A stretch of DNA of 51,103 nucleotides from an uncultured Ruminococcus sp. (GTDB taxonomy: Bacteria; Bacillota; Clostridia; Oscillospirales; Acutalibacteraceae), in NCBI GenBank assembly GCA_902784855.1, contig CACZWQ010000013.1, positions 1 to 51,103 on the forward strand. Reading direction: 5' to 3'. Below the pieces are notes generated by a model. That model made no database searches. It saw only the letters and a list, made by a program, of their open reading frames with translations, and was not told where the DNA came from. Of the stretch, positions 32,607 to 40,744 are shown piece by piece. Within the stretch, counting starts at the first letter, position 1, and every line of letters begins with the position of its first letter. The position numbers and the translations under genes were made by a program.

Positions 32607-34769
32607 TTATAAGACGGTGGTGATTTCGTAGTATTTGGAGTAGGTGTCGCAGAGATAGAAGTTGTTCTGCTTCGCCTGCTCCAGCGTGTCGGCGGTGTCG
32701 CTTCTGGCGTAGTAATCGATGCTGTATTCTGCCTTGCCGTTCTTGATCTCGACATATTCGGGCGAGATCTCGGTCGCGCGGTAGAAGCCCTTGGTGACAT
32801 CCTGATACACAAAGACGAGGCGCCGGTAGTTGTCGGAGGGCTTTTCGACATAGTAGATGTTTTTGATCTCGACCTTGTCGGAAGCGCCCACGTCGCTGTC
32901 CGCTTCATGGATCTGATCGAGCATCATGTCGCGCAGCTGGGTAGGATTCTTTTTCGCCTCGTCGACGGTCAATCCCGCCGGGCTGTTGTCGGAGGATTTG
33001 GTGCTTGCCACGGAATTGCCGCCGGACATGACCTCGGTGATGTCGTAGAATTTTCTAAAGGAGGCGTTGAGGATGCGGTTGTTGCTGATTGCATCCTCTG
33101 CGGTGGACGCTTGGTCGCTGAACGCATAATATACAGAATTGTACACTGCCGCGCCGCCTTGGATCTCGATGTCGGCAGGGTCTGCCTGCACCGTGCGGTA
33201 ATAGTTTTGGGTGGCGTTGTGATAGAGGAAGATCATGCGGTGATAGTCGGAATCCTTGCTGTCGCAGTAATAGATTTCCTGCACTTCGATCTTGTCGCCC
33301 TTTTGGATGAGGTCGTCGTTGTCGGGAAGCGCCTTCTCCATCATCTCCGCAAGCTCGCTCGGGTAATTTACGGCTTCCTCCGCGGTCAAACCGGTTTTAT
33401 CGGCGGAAGCGCTGCCCGACGCCGTGGACGCGGTGCTTTTTTGTACGGATGACTGCCCCGAGGTCGTCACGGTCGGCTTGCTGCCGTTGTCACAGCTGGT
33501 TGCCGCGATCGCGATGATCACGATGATCGCCGCAATCACAACGGCGGGGATCGTGATGCCTAAAAACAGCGGCAGGCGGCTCTTTTTCTTTGGCTGCGGC
33601 TGCCCGGTTTGGTGCGTATTGTGGGGCTGCGGCGGGCGCTGACCTGTTGTCTGACGGGTATTGTAGGAGGGCTGCGGCTGACCCGTTTGGCGGGTAGGAT
33701 AGGGCTGATAGGACTGCTGCGTCGGGAATGACTGGCGCTGCGTCATATAGGGCGGCTGCATGGGCGGGCGCTGCGGCGCGGTTGAAGTCGCCGTCTGTGA
33801 ATAGCCGCTGCGGACTGTGGTCATCTCGCGCATCAGCGTCGCCATATTCGGCGTGCGGTCCTTTGCGCGCACGGCAAGCCCGTGCATGAGGGCGTCCTCG
33901 CGGTGAGGCTTGATGGCGACGCCCAGCTTTGACGGGCGTGCCAAGGTATCCTGCGCCAGCCGCTCTAAGCTGTTGACAGGCACGATGCCCGTGATGCACG
34001 CGTAAATGGTGGCACACAGCGCGTAGACGTCGGTGTGCGGACCCTGATCGCCGCCCGAGCGGTACTGCTCCTCGGGAGCAAAGCCCTGCTTGAGGATGAT
34101 GGACATCTGGCGATCCTCGTTGGTGAAATAACGCGCCGAGCCAAAGTCCATCAGCTTGAGCTTGCCGCGCTTGGTATACATGATATTATCGGGGCTGATA
34201 TCGCGGTGGATGATGCCCTGCGCATGGATGACGCTGAGCGACTTCATCAGCGGCAGCGCGAGATCGATCAGCTGGTCGGAGTTGAACAGCCCGTTCTTGC
34301 GCGTGTAATCCTTGAGCGTCAAGCCCTCGATATATTCCATGACGATATACGCCGTGTTGTTTTCCTGGAAGTAGTCGATAACGTCGACGATACCCTCTTC
34401 ATCGGGAAAGGAGGCGACGTTCTTCGCCTCGAGCAGAAAGCGATCCACGCCCTTGCGGAAGAAATCCTGCTTATCCTTGGTGATAATGATTTCCTCGGAG
34501 AGCTGGCTGGTGCGGTTCGCGGCGCCGGAGGGATAGAACTCCTTGATGGCGACGCGCTTGGACAGTGTGGTATGCAGACCGATGTAGGTGATGCCGAAGC
34601 CGCCCTCGCCCAGCGCCTTGCCGACGAGGTACCTGCCCGCGAGCAGCGTTCCGGGCGTCAGGTGATAGGGCTCCGCCTGATGGGGCTTGCTGTTGTCCCA
34701 TCCGCAGTGGGCGCACACGGGAGTGTCCCCGAGTTGTCTCATACAATTGATACAATAGTTGTTATTCAT
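32607..34769 (-). CDS. Transmembrane Ser/Thr protein kinase with duplicated ectodomain (kinase 3 of 3)
   Basis: This 720-residue protein is the largest of the three, starting at ATG 34769 with an AGGAA-type SD. Zinc ribbon CINCMRQL...CAHCGWD; kinase domain with GEGGFGITY, VAIKEFYPSG, HRDISPDNIM, DFGSARYF, APEEQYRSGGDQGPH. A Gln/Pro/Thr-rich, probably disordered linker is followed by a membrane helix (about 398-424). The outside part carries two tandem copies of a domain of about 120 residues: one beginning GLTAEEAVNYPSELAEMM and the other GLTVDEAKKNPTQLRDMM, each with an EIYY/NIYY strand, a FLYHNAT/FVYQDVT strand and a closing YYEIT-like end. This internal duplication is clear from the sequence. 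The function of the ectodomain is unknown. Confidence 0.9.
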   Translation of the reverse strand: MNNNYCINCMRQLGDTPVCAHCGWDNSKPHQAEPYHLTPGTLLAGRYLVGKALGEGGFGITYIGLHTTLSKRVAIKEFYPSGAANRTSQLSEEIIITKDKQDFFRKGVDRFLLEAKNVASFPDEEGIVDVIDYFQENNTAYIVMEYIEGLTLKDYTRKNGLFNSDQLIDLALPLMKSLSVIHAQGIIHRDISPDNIMYTKRGKLKLMDFGSARYFTNEDRQMSIILKQGFAPEEQYRSGGDQGPHTDVYALCATIYACITGIVPVNSLERLAQDTLARPSKLGVAIKPHREDALMHGLAVRAKDRTPNMATLMREMTTVRSGYSQTATSTAPQRPPMQPPYMTQRQSFPTQQSYQPYPTRQTGQPQPSYNTRQTTGQRPPQPHNTHQTGQPQPKKKSRLPLFLGITIPAVVIAAIIVIIAIAATSCDNGSKPTVTTSGQSSVQKSTASTASGSASADKTGLTAEEAVNYPSELAEMMEKALPDNDDLIQKGDKIEVQEIYYCDSKDSDYHRMIFLYHNATQNYYRTVQADPADIEIQGGAAVYNSVYYAFSDQASTAEDAISNNRILNASFRKFYDITEVMSGGNSVASTKSSDNSPAGLTVDEAKKNPTQLRDMMLDQIHEADSDVGASDKVEIKNIYYVEKPSDNYRRLVFVYQDVTKGFYRATEISPEYVEIKNGKAEYSIDYYARSDTADTLEQAKQNNFYLCDTYSKYYEITTVL

Positions 34770-34793
34770 CGAAATTCCATTCCTGTTTCTTCC

Positions 34794-36059
34794 TTATCGG
34801 TATCCCATTTCCGATTGGTAGTTGGTAATCAAATTAATATTGTAGTTTTCGTACCGGTTCAGGATGCTCATGTCAAAATCCTTTGCCGAGACCGTGGGGC
34901 GGTACCAGCTTTTGGATCTGAAATAGGCGTTGATGTCGGGATCGGAAAACTTTCTGCCGTGGCGGGCGAAAATCTCATTGAGCGCCAGATTCAGGGTATC
35001 TCTGTCGAAGGGCGCCAGATCGTTGCGGTTGAGCTCCTTGCTTGCAGAGTCGGGGAGCAGATAATCCTGATTGGAGGGCGTGTTGGTTCCCGCGACCGTG
35101 GTGGGCTGTGTGGTTTTCGGGGTGGTCGACGGAGGCTTGGTAGTGGCGTGGATGATCTCGTTCTCCCTGCCCTTGGACACATAGATCGTCGCGACCTTGC
35201 TGTGCGGCAGGGTGTCGTAGGCGGGCGGGTTTTGTGAGACGATGTAGTTGAAGGGGATGTCCTCGCTGGTGACGCGGATGACCTTGTAGCGCACCTCGGC
35301 GTCGTTGAGCAGCTTGTAGGCTTCGCTCTCCTTTAAGCCGCTGAGGTCCGGCATGATGACCGTTCTGTCGGTTGCCGTTTCGGTGGTGGGTTCTATGTAG
35401 GCGGTCGACGCGGGCGCGGAGTCGACAGTGGCGACTGTCGGCGTTTTGAAAATATCGGCGTTGAGGATGATGTAGGCTAAAAACGCCATCACCGCTACGG
35501 CGACGACTGCGGCAGCGGAAACGGCGATCGCCATGGCGACCTTGCCCGTGGATTCGGGCTTGTAACCGTCGGGATAGTCATAGCCGTCGTCTGCGTCATC
35601 CTCCTCGTCGGGATTCTCCTGCCAGGGGGCTTTCAGCGCCATGGCTTCCAGACCGACGTCGGGAAGATTGGTATAATAATGTTGTCTGCGTTTGATTTTG
35701 ACGGGATGTTGGCTCGCCTGTGCGGAGGTGTCGGCCTCAGGGGTCTCCGGGGCAGGTTTTTCCGTTTCCGGTGCAGCCGTGTCGGATACTTCCTGCACGG
35801 GCGCTTCCGGCTCGGTCGTTTCCTGCACGGTTGCTTCCGGATCGGTCGTTTCCTGCACGGTTGCTTCCGGATCGGTCGTTTCCTGCACGGTTGCTTCCGT
35901 GTCGGTTGTTTCCTGTGCGGGCGCTTCCGGCTCGGTCATTTCCGTATCCGATAATGCCGTTTCGGGCTTATCCGGTTCGGGCGGATCCTGAGGGGGGGTA
36001 GGCGGAGCTTGATTGGTTTCAACAGCGTTTTGCTTGTTGTTTTCGTCGTTCAATTTCAT
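34794..36059 (-). CDS. Membrane protein with acidic repeat tail, PASTA domain and YARHG domain
   Basis: ATG 36059 is used (421 residues); a GTG one codon earlier overlaps the SD AGGAG. The cytoplasmic N-terminus is Thr/Glu/Pro-rich with five 10-residue repeats (TEATVQETTDP type). A basic patch KIKRRQHYY and an acidic stretch DEEDDADDGYDYPDGY follow, then one membrane helix (about 172-196). Outside lie a Thr-rich spacer, a PASTA domain (about 233-298, MPDLSGLKESEAYKLL...VSQNPP...ATIYVSKG) and near 356-386 a YARHG domain (NEIFARHGRKFSDPDINAYF). PASTA domains bind muropeptides in PknB-type kinases. Here the PASTA domain is on a separate protein that heads an operon of three kinases, so it may be a co-sensor. 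It has no kinase domain itself. Confidence 0.9.
   Translation of the reverse strand: MKLNDENNKQNAVETNQAPPTPPQDPPEPDKPETALSDTEMTEPEAPAQETTDTEATVQETTDPEATVQETTDPEATVQETTEPEAPVQEVSDTAAPETEKPAPETPEADTSAQASQHPVKIKRRQHYYTNLPDVGLEAMALKAPWQENPDEEDDADDGYDYPDGYKPESTGKVAMAIAVSAAAVVAVAVMAFLAYIILNADIFKTPTVATVDSAPASTAYIEPTTETATDRTVIMPDLSGLKESEAYKLLNDAEVRYKVIRVTSEDIPFNYIVSQNPPAYDTLPHSKVATIYVSKGRENEIIHATTKPPSTTPKTTQPTTVAGTNTPSNQDYLLPDSASKELNRNDLAPFDRDTLNLALNEIFARHGRKFSDPDINAYFRSKSWYRPTVSAKDFDMSILNRYENYNINLITNYQSEMGYR
35791..35940 (-). repeat. 30-base repeats in the PASTA/YARHG gene
   Basis: Five units starting at 35791, 35821, 35851, 35881 and 35911 (plus-strand TCCTGCACGG or TCCTGTGCGG) have a strict 30-base period and encode 10-residue Glu/Thr-rich repeats in the cytoplasmic tail. 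The middle copies are nearly identical. Confidence 0.9.
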
Positions 36060-36092
36060 CACTCCTGAAAAAAATCCATTCTCCCAAGTATA

Positions 36093-36120
36093 ATTATAAG
36101 CGTTTTGCGGATTTTGTCAA
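36093..36120 (-). promoter_or_regulatory. Sigma-A promoter of the PASTA/kinase operon
   Basis: On the minus strand TTGACA (36120-36115) and TATAAT (36098-36093) are separated by 16 bases; the leader is about 27 nt. It is divergent to the flavodoxin promoter at 36173-36201. Confidence 0.8.
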
Positions 36121-36172
36121 TGATAATTGCTTATTCGGAAAAAAGAATCGCAAAAAACTGCGCGCTTGTCTG

Positions 36173-36201
36173 TTTACAACCGCAGAAAAACATTATATAA
36201 T
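36173..36201 (+). promoter_or_regulatory. Sigma-A promoter of the flavodoxin gene
   Basis: TTTACA at 36173-36178, 17 bases, TATAAT at 36196-36201. Confidence 0.8.
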
Positions 36202-36234
36202 GAAAAAGAAAACGATTTCAAAAGGAGGATTCGC

Positions 36235-36726
36235 ATGAAAGCGTTAATCGTTTACTATTCGATGAGCGGCAACGTCAAGCAGACAGCCGAGGCGATCGCC
36301 GCCGAAACCGGCGCCGACCTGCTGGCGCTCTATCCCGTCAAAGCATATCCCGACAAGGGCGCAAAAAAATACCTCTGGGGCGGCAAGTGCGCGCTGATGG
36401 GCGACAAGCCCAGGCTCCAGCCTTATATTTTCAGTGCCGACCGCTATGATACGGTCATCCTCGGCTCGCCCGTGTGGGCAAGCAGCTTTACGCCGCCGCT
36501 GCGCACCTTTATCGAGGAGAACCGCGCAACGCTGGCGGGCAAGCGGCTGGCGGCGTTCGTCTGCTATATGGGCAGCGGCGACCAGAAGGCGCTCAAAAAG
36601 CTGAAAAAGGCGCTCAATGTCGAGCGACTCGCCGCCGAGATGGTGCTCAACGAGCCGATCGCCAAGCCGAAGGAGGAGAATGCAGCGCCGATCGCCGCGT
36701 TCTGTCGGGAGCTGACCGCACAATGA
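36235..36726 (+). CDS. Flavodoxin-family protein
   Basis: ATG 36235 follows AAAGGAGG at 36221-36228. The 163-residue protein has the FMN phosphate-binding loop YYSMSGNVKQTAEAIA at the N-terminus, VILGSPVWASSFTPPLRTF near residue 75-93 and CYMGSGDQKAL near 115, as in flavodoxin-like and NADPH-quinone-type folds. It likely carries electrons in the cytoplasm. Its stop overlaps the start of the following GTPase gene (ATGA at 36723-36726), so the two are translationally coupled. The redox partner is not evident. Confidence 0.88.
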   Translation: MKALIVYYSMSGNVKQTAEAIAAETGADLLALYPVKAYPDKGAKKYLWGGKCALMGDKPRLQPYIFSADRYDTVILGSPVWASSFTPPLRTFIEENRATLAGKRLAAFVCYMGSGDQKALKKLKKALNVERLAAEMVLNEPIAKPKEENAAPIAAFCRELTAQ

Positions 36727-37652
36727 TCCGGGTCGACCTGATCACGGGCTTTCTCGGTTCGGGAAAGACCACGTTTTTGAAGCGCTACGCGCGGTTTTTG
36801 CTCGACCGCGGATTGAAAATCGGCATCCTCGAGAACGACTACGGCGCGGTCAACGTCGATATGCTCCTGCTGCGCGAGCTGGAGGGCGAAAACTGCGGCT
36901 TGGAGATGGTGGCGGGCGCGTGCGACGCCGATTGTCACAAGCGGCGCTTTAAAACCAAGCTGATCGCCATGGGCATGAGCGGCTACGACCGCGTGCTGAT
37001 CGAGCCGTCGGGCGTGTTCGATGTAGATGAGTTTTTCGACTCGCTCTGCGAGGAGCCGCTCGACCGCTGGTATGAGCTCGGCAGCGTCATCGCCGTGGCG
37101 GACGCGAATCTCGAGGACGGCTTGTCCGCCGACGCGGATTACCTGCTCGCCTCTCAGATCGCCGGCGCGGGCATCGTGGTGCTCAGCAAGACGCAGCTCG
37201 CCACTCCCGCAGAGCGCGCTGCGACCGTCCGCCATATGGAGGATGCGCTGCGCCGGGTGCAGTGCGATAAGCAGCTGCGCGGCAGGGTGCTCGACAAGGA
37301 CTGGGAGCAGCTCTCCGACAGCGATTTTGAACGCGTGATGAACAGCGGCTGCGACCCGTGCAGCTTTGTCAAGCGCGGCACCACCGACGACGCGGGCTTT
37401 CGCTCGCTCTATTTTATGAATCGCCCCTACACCGCCGAAGCGCTGCGCGCCAAGGCTGAGCAGGCGTTTGCGGACGAGCGCTGCGGAAAAGTGTTCCGCG
37501 TCAAGGGCTTTGTCCGCGACGGGGACGGCTGGCTGGAGATCAACGCCACCCGGCAGGGCATGCAGGTCACGCCTATCGCCGTGGGGCAGGAGATCGTCAT
37601 CGTCATCGGCGAAAAGCTCGACGCGGACGCGGTCGGGACATTATTCGGATAA
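36723..37652 (+). CDS. G3E-family (CobW-like) GTPase
   Basis: ATG 36723 overlaps the flavodoxin stop. The 309-residue product has Walker A GFLGSGKTTFLKRY at residues 9-22, ENDYGAVNVD (switch-type), a Cys-containing metal site, LIEPSGVFDVDEFF (Walker B-type region) and a C-terminal CobW_C-like domain. The family metal motif CxCC is replaced here by CDADC (Cys 67 and 71). The guanine-specificity NKxD position reads VLSKTQL, so nucleotide preference could differ. G3E GTPases deliver metals or cofactors (cobalamin, zinc, nickel). The coupled flavodoxin suggests a redox-linked cofactor step. The target is unknown. Confidence 0.85.
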   Translation: MIRVDLITGFLGSGKTTFLKRYARFLLDRGLKIGILENDYGAVNVDMLLLRELEGENCGLEMVAGACDADCHKRRFKTKLIAMGMSGYDRVLIEPSGVFDVDEFFDSLCEEPLDRWYELGSVIAVADANLEDGLSADADYLLASQIAGAGIVVLSKTQLATPAERAATVRHMEDALRRVQCDKQLRGRVLDKDWEQLSDSDFERVMNSGCDPCSFVKRGTTDDAGFRSLYFMNRPYTAEALRAKAEQAFADERCGKVFRVKGFVRDGDGWLEINATRQGMQVTPIAVGQEIVIVIGEKLDADAVGTLFG

Positions 37653-37655
37653 CAC

Positions 37656-37688
37656 AAGGGCTGCCGCACTTTTGATGCGGCAGCCCTT
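37656..37688. terminator. Bidirectional terminator between G3E gene and spoVAC
   Basis: AAGGGCTGCCGCA (37656-37668) pairs with TGCGGCAGCCCTT (37676-37688) around a 7-base loop. The genes converge here. Confidence 0.88.
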
Positions 37689-37699
37689 GCTGCTTGCTG

Positions 37700-38152
37700 C
37701 TAAAAAAGGGTGATCCCGAACAGGTGCAGGATCCATAAGATCGTGCCGTAGACGACCGAGCCGACGGTGCCGTACACCAGCACGGGACCCGCGATCACGA
37801 ACAGCTTGGCTCCCGTGCCCGTGATAAAGCCCTCGGTCTTGAACTCGATCGCGGGCGCGGACATCGCGTTGGCAAAGCCCGTGATGGGTACCAGCGTGCC
37901 GGCGCCCGCCCTTTTGGCGAGCTTGTCATAGACGCCGAGCGAGGTGAGCAGCACGCCGAGGAAGATCATGGCGACCGAGGTCATTGTTTTGGCGCTGTCC
38001 TCGTCCCATCCCCACAGGCGGAACAGCTCCAGGATCCCCTGTCCCACCGTGCAGATCCCGCCGCCGATCAGAAAGGCGCGCAGGCAGTTGGCGGCGAATT
38101 TGCTTTTGGGCGCGGCATCCTTGACCATCGCCGCGTAGTATTGAGCGTTCAT
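37700..38152 (-). CDS. spoVAC: Stage V sporulation protein AC
   Basis: The 150-residue protein has the SpoVAC signature PITGFANAMSAPAIEFKTEGFITGTGAKLF near residues 88-120 and three to four membrane segments (IGGGICTVGQGILELF; TSVAMIFLGVLLTSLGVY; FVIAGPVLVYGTVGSVVYGTILW). SpoVAC is a channel in the inner spore membrane for dipicolinic acid uptake and release; in Bacillus it can act as a mechanosensitive channel. The usual partners spoVAD and spoVAE are not adjacent here. It starts at ATG 38152 after AAAGGAGA. I did not find a convincing sigma-G promoter. Confidence 0.92.
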   Translation of the reverse strand: MNAQYYAAMVKDAAPKSKFAANCLRAFLIGGGICTVGQGILELFRLWGWDEDSAKTMTSVAMIFLGVLLTSLGVYDKLAKRAGAGTLVPITGFANAMSAPAIEFKTEGFITGTGAKLFVIAGPVLVYGTVGSVVYGTILWILHLFGITLF

Positions 38153-38329
38153 GCGGTCTCCTTTCGGGAAACATCACGCTTTCGTCATGCTTCCGTCACG
38201 TTTCTATGCTATGGTGAAACCAAAGCGGATTTGTTCGGGCGCCCGTATCGCGCCGCTGCGTATGAGTGAATCCGTGGTACCTTAATAATATTCTTTTCCG
38301 AACAAACGGAATTATGTTTAATTTATCAC

Positions 38330-38358
38330 TTTATTTTTTGCGGGGAATGTTGTATAAT
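38330..38358 (+). promoter_or_regulatory. Probable promoter of the cysteine desulfurase gene
   Basis: TATAAT at 38353-38358 with a poor -35 TTTATT (38330-38335), 17-base spacer. Transcription would start near 38365, very close to ATG 38375. Upstream, TTTGTTCGG (38230-38238) and CCGAACAAA (38298-38306) form an inverted pair. Confidence 0.5.
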
Positions 38359-38374
38359 AGCCATATATGTTAAA

Positions 38375-39517
38375 ATGGGGGCGAAGGGCTTGGAGCATTA
38401 TCTTGACAACAGCGCGACCACCGCGGTGTCAAAAGCGGCGGCGGACAAGGCGTATGCGGTCATGACAACGACCTTCGGCAACCCCTCCTCGCTCCATTCC
38501 AAGGGCATGGAGGCGGAGCATGAGCTGACGGCGGCGCGCAAGTCGGTCGCGTCTTGTTTGCATGTCTCGCAGGAGGAGATCACCTTCACGAGTGGCGGCA
38601 CCGAGGCGAACAACCTCGCGCTGTTCGGCGCGGCATATGCGTCCAAGCGCGTCCGCAGCAAGATCATCATTTCCGCCGTGGAGCACAGCAGCGTGCTCGA
38701 AGCGGGCAAGCAGCTGGAAAACGAGGGCTTTACCGTGGCGCGGATTTTGCCGCGCAGCGACGGCGTGATCCATCCCGAGGATGTCGCCGCCGAGACGGAC
38801 GCTGCCACCGCGCTGGTGTCCGTGATGCTCGTCAATAATGAGACGGGCGCGGTGATGCCGGTGGGGGAGATATTTTCCGCCGTAAAAGCTAAAAACAGCC
38901 AAACACTGTGCCACACGGACGCCGTTCAGGCGTTCGGCAAGCTGGAAATAAAGGCGAGGGCGCTCGGCGCCGATCTGCTCAGCGTCAGCGGCCATAAGGT
39001 GCACGCGCCCAAGGGCGTCGGGGCGCTTTATGTGCGCAGGGGCGTGCGGCTGGTGCCGCGGCAGTACGGCGGCGAACAGGAAAAGCGCCTGCGCCCGGGC
39101 ACGGAGAATCTGCCCGCGATCGCGGCGCTCGGCGTCGCCTGCGGGGAATTTGATATCGCGGGCAACCGCGTAACTGCCGAGCGGCTCAACCGTTACGCCA
39201 GAGAGCGGCTTTCCGCCATTGACGGCGTGACCGTCAACTCGCCCGACAATGCGCTCCCCTATGTGCTGAATATCTCGGCGGGCAGGGTGCGCAGCGAGAC
39301 CATGCTCCACTTCTTGGAGGAGCGGGATATTTTTGTGTCCTCGGGCAGCGCCTGCGCCAAGGGAAAGCCCAGCCATGTGCTGAGCGCGCTGGGGCTGTCG
39401 CGTGAGCGGGCAGACAGCGCGCTGCGCCTGAGCTTTTGCAAGACCAATACCGAGGCGGACATCGACGCGCTCTGTGAGGGCATCCGGCAGGGTCTGCGCG
39501 TGCTCGCGCACCGCTGA
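38375..39517 (+). CDS. Cysteine desulfurase, class V aminotransferase fold (IscS/NifS/NifZ-like)
   Basis: The product has YLDNSATT at the N-terminus, SGGTEANNLALFG near 75, AVEHSSVLE (PLP-stacking His), VSGHKVHAPKGVGALY with the PLP Lys near 206, and the active-site Cys loop SSGSACAKGKPSHVL near 325. It removes sulfur from cysteine as an enzyme-bound persulfide. The neighbour thiI (18-base gap) suggests it mainly serves tRNA thiolation, as with NifZ-ThiI pairs. ATG 38375 gives 380 residues, but TTG 38390 gives MEHYLDNSATT, the usual family start, and leaves room for an SD (GGGGG, 38376-38381) after the predicted transcription start. I consider the TTG start the more likely. Confidence 0.93.
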   Translation: MGAKGLEHYLDNSATTAVSKAAADKAYAVMTTTFGNPSSLHSKGMEAEHELTAARKSVASCLHVSQEEITFTSGGTEANNLALFGAAYASKRVRSKIIISAVEHSSVLEAGKQLENEGFTVARILPRSDGVIHPEDVAAETDAATALVSVMLVNNETGAVMPVGEIFSAVKAKNSQTLCHTDAVQAFGKLEIKARALGADLLSVSGHKVHAPKGVGALYVRRGVRLVPRQYGGEQEKRLRPGTENLPAIAALGVACGEFDIAGNRVTAERLNRYARERLSAIDGVTVNSPDNALPYVLNISAGRVRSETMLHFLEERDIFVSSGSACAKGKPSHVLSALGLSRERADSALRLSFCKTNTEADIDALCEGIRQGLRVLAHR

Positions 39518-39535
39518 GACGATTTGGAGTGGAAT

Positions 39536-40717
39536 ATGAAAGAGATCATTTTGATAAAGGACGGCGAGATCGTTCTCAAGGGACTCAACCGCCGTCAGTT
39601 TGAGGACGTCCTCAAAAAGAATATCCGCATCGCGCTGCAGGGGCTGGGCAGCTTTGCCATCACCTCGGCGCAGTCGACCATCGCCGTCAAGCCGCTCGGC
39701 GATGACATTGACCTCGACGAAGCCTGCGCGCGCATCGGACGGGTGTTCGGCATCGTCAGCTTTTCGCGGGCGGCGCTGTGTGAGGAAAAGAGCATGGAGT
39801 CCGTGCTCGCGACCGCGCCCGTTTATCTGGAAAAGCAGCTGCGCGCGGCAAAGACCTTCAAGGTCGAGGCAAAGCGCAGCGACAAGAAATTCCCCTTGAA
39901 ATCCCCCGAGATCTGCCGCGAGCTGGGCGGCGTGATCCTTTCGAAATACCGCCACCTCACGGTCGACGTCCACCATCCCGACGTCACCGTCTATGTAGAG
40001 ATCCGCGACCACGGCGCCTATGTGCACGCCGATCCCATCCGCGGCGCGGGCGGCATCCCCGTCGGCACGGGCGGCAAGGCGGTCGTGCTCATCAGCGGCG
40101 GCATCGATTCGCCCGTCGCGGCGTATATGATGGCGAAGCGCGGCGTTAAGCTCACCGCGGTACACTTTGCCAGCCCGCCCTACACCGCCATGCGCGCGGA
40201 GGAAAAGGTCGTGCGCCTGCTGCAAAAGGTCAGCCGCTATGCCATGCCGATGACGATGTACACGGTGCCCTTTACGAAGATACAGGAAAAGCTGCGGGAC
40301 GACTGCCCCGAGGAGCTGTTCACGATCATCATGCGCCGTTTGATGATGGAGATCGCCCAGCGCATCGCGCGTGATCACGACTGCGCGGCGCTGATCACGG
40401 GCGAGAGCCTCGGTCAGGTCGCCAGCCAGACCATCGGTGCGCTCAACTGCACCGACGATGCGGCGGACATGGTGGTGTTCCGTCCGCTGATCGGCATGGA
40501 CAAGCAGGAGATCATCAATATCGCCTATCAGATCGATACCTATGAGACCTCCATCGAGCCTTATGAGGATTGCTGCACGGTGTTCACGCCCCGGCATCCC
40601 CGCACCAAGCCGATACTCAAGTTTGTCAAGGCAGCGCAGGAAAAGGCGGGCTTTGAGCCGCTGATCGAGGAAGCGCTGCAAAATCTGAAGATCACACAGA
40701 TCTATCCCGAGGATTGA
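39536..40717 (+). CDS. thiI: tRNA 4-thiouridine synthase ThiI (rhodanese-less)
   Basis: ATG 39536 with GGAG at 39526-39529 gives 393 residues. The protein has an N-terminal ferredoxin-like/THUMP region (KDGEIVLKGLNRRQFED, with DVHHPDVTVYVEIRDHGAYVHA near 140-160) and a PP-loop ATPase domain with VLISGGIDSPVAAYMMA near 183-199. The E. coli C-terminal rhodanese domain is absent, as in most Firmicutes, so sulfur would come straight from the upstream desulfurase. It adenylates and thiolates U8 of tRNA and is linked to thiamine synthesis in some bacteria. Confidence 0.93.
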   Translation: MKEIILIKDGEIVLKGLNRRQFEDVLKKNIRIALQGLGSFAITSAQSTIAVKPLGDDIDLDEACARIGRVFGIVSFSRAALCEEKSMESVLATAPVYLEKQLRAAKTFKVEAKRSDKKFPLKSPEICRELGGVILSKYRHLTVDVHHPDVTVYVEIRDHGAYVHADPIRGAGGIPVGTGGKAVVLISGGIDSPVAAYMMAKRGVKLTAVHFASPPYTAMRAEEKVVRLLQKVSRYAMPMTMYTVPFTKIQEKLRDDCPEELFTIIMRRLMMEIAQRIARDHDCAALITGESLGQVASQTIGALNCTDDAADMVVFRPLIGMDKQEIINIAYQIDTYETSIEPYEDCCTVFTPRHPRTKPILKFVKAAQEKAGFEPLIEEALQNLKITQIYPED

Positions 40718-40744
40718 CCCAAATACACGAAAGGAAGAGCTCGC

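Noticed and set aside
35791-35940. CRISPR-like array
   Set aside because: The 30-base units have no spacers and lie within the coding frame of the PASTA/YARHG protein.
38429-40681. Long minus-strand open frame opposite the desulfurase and thiI
   Set aside because: It spans two well-conserved plus-strand genes and is an antisense shadow.
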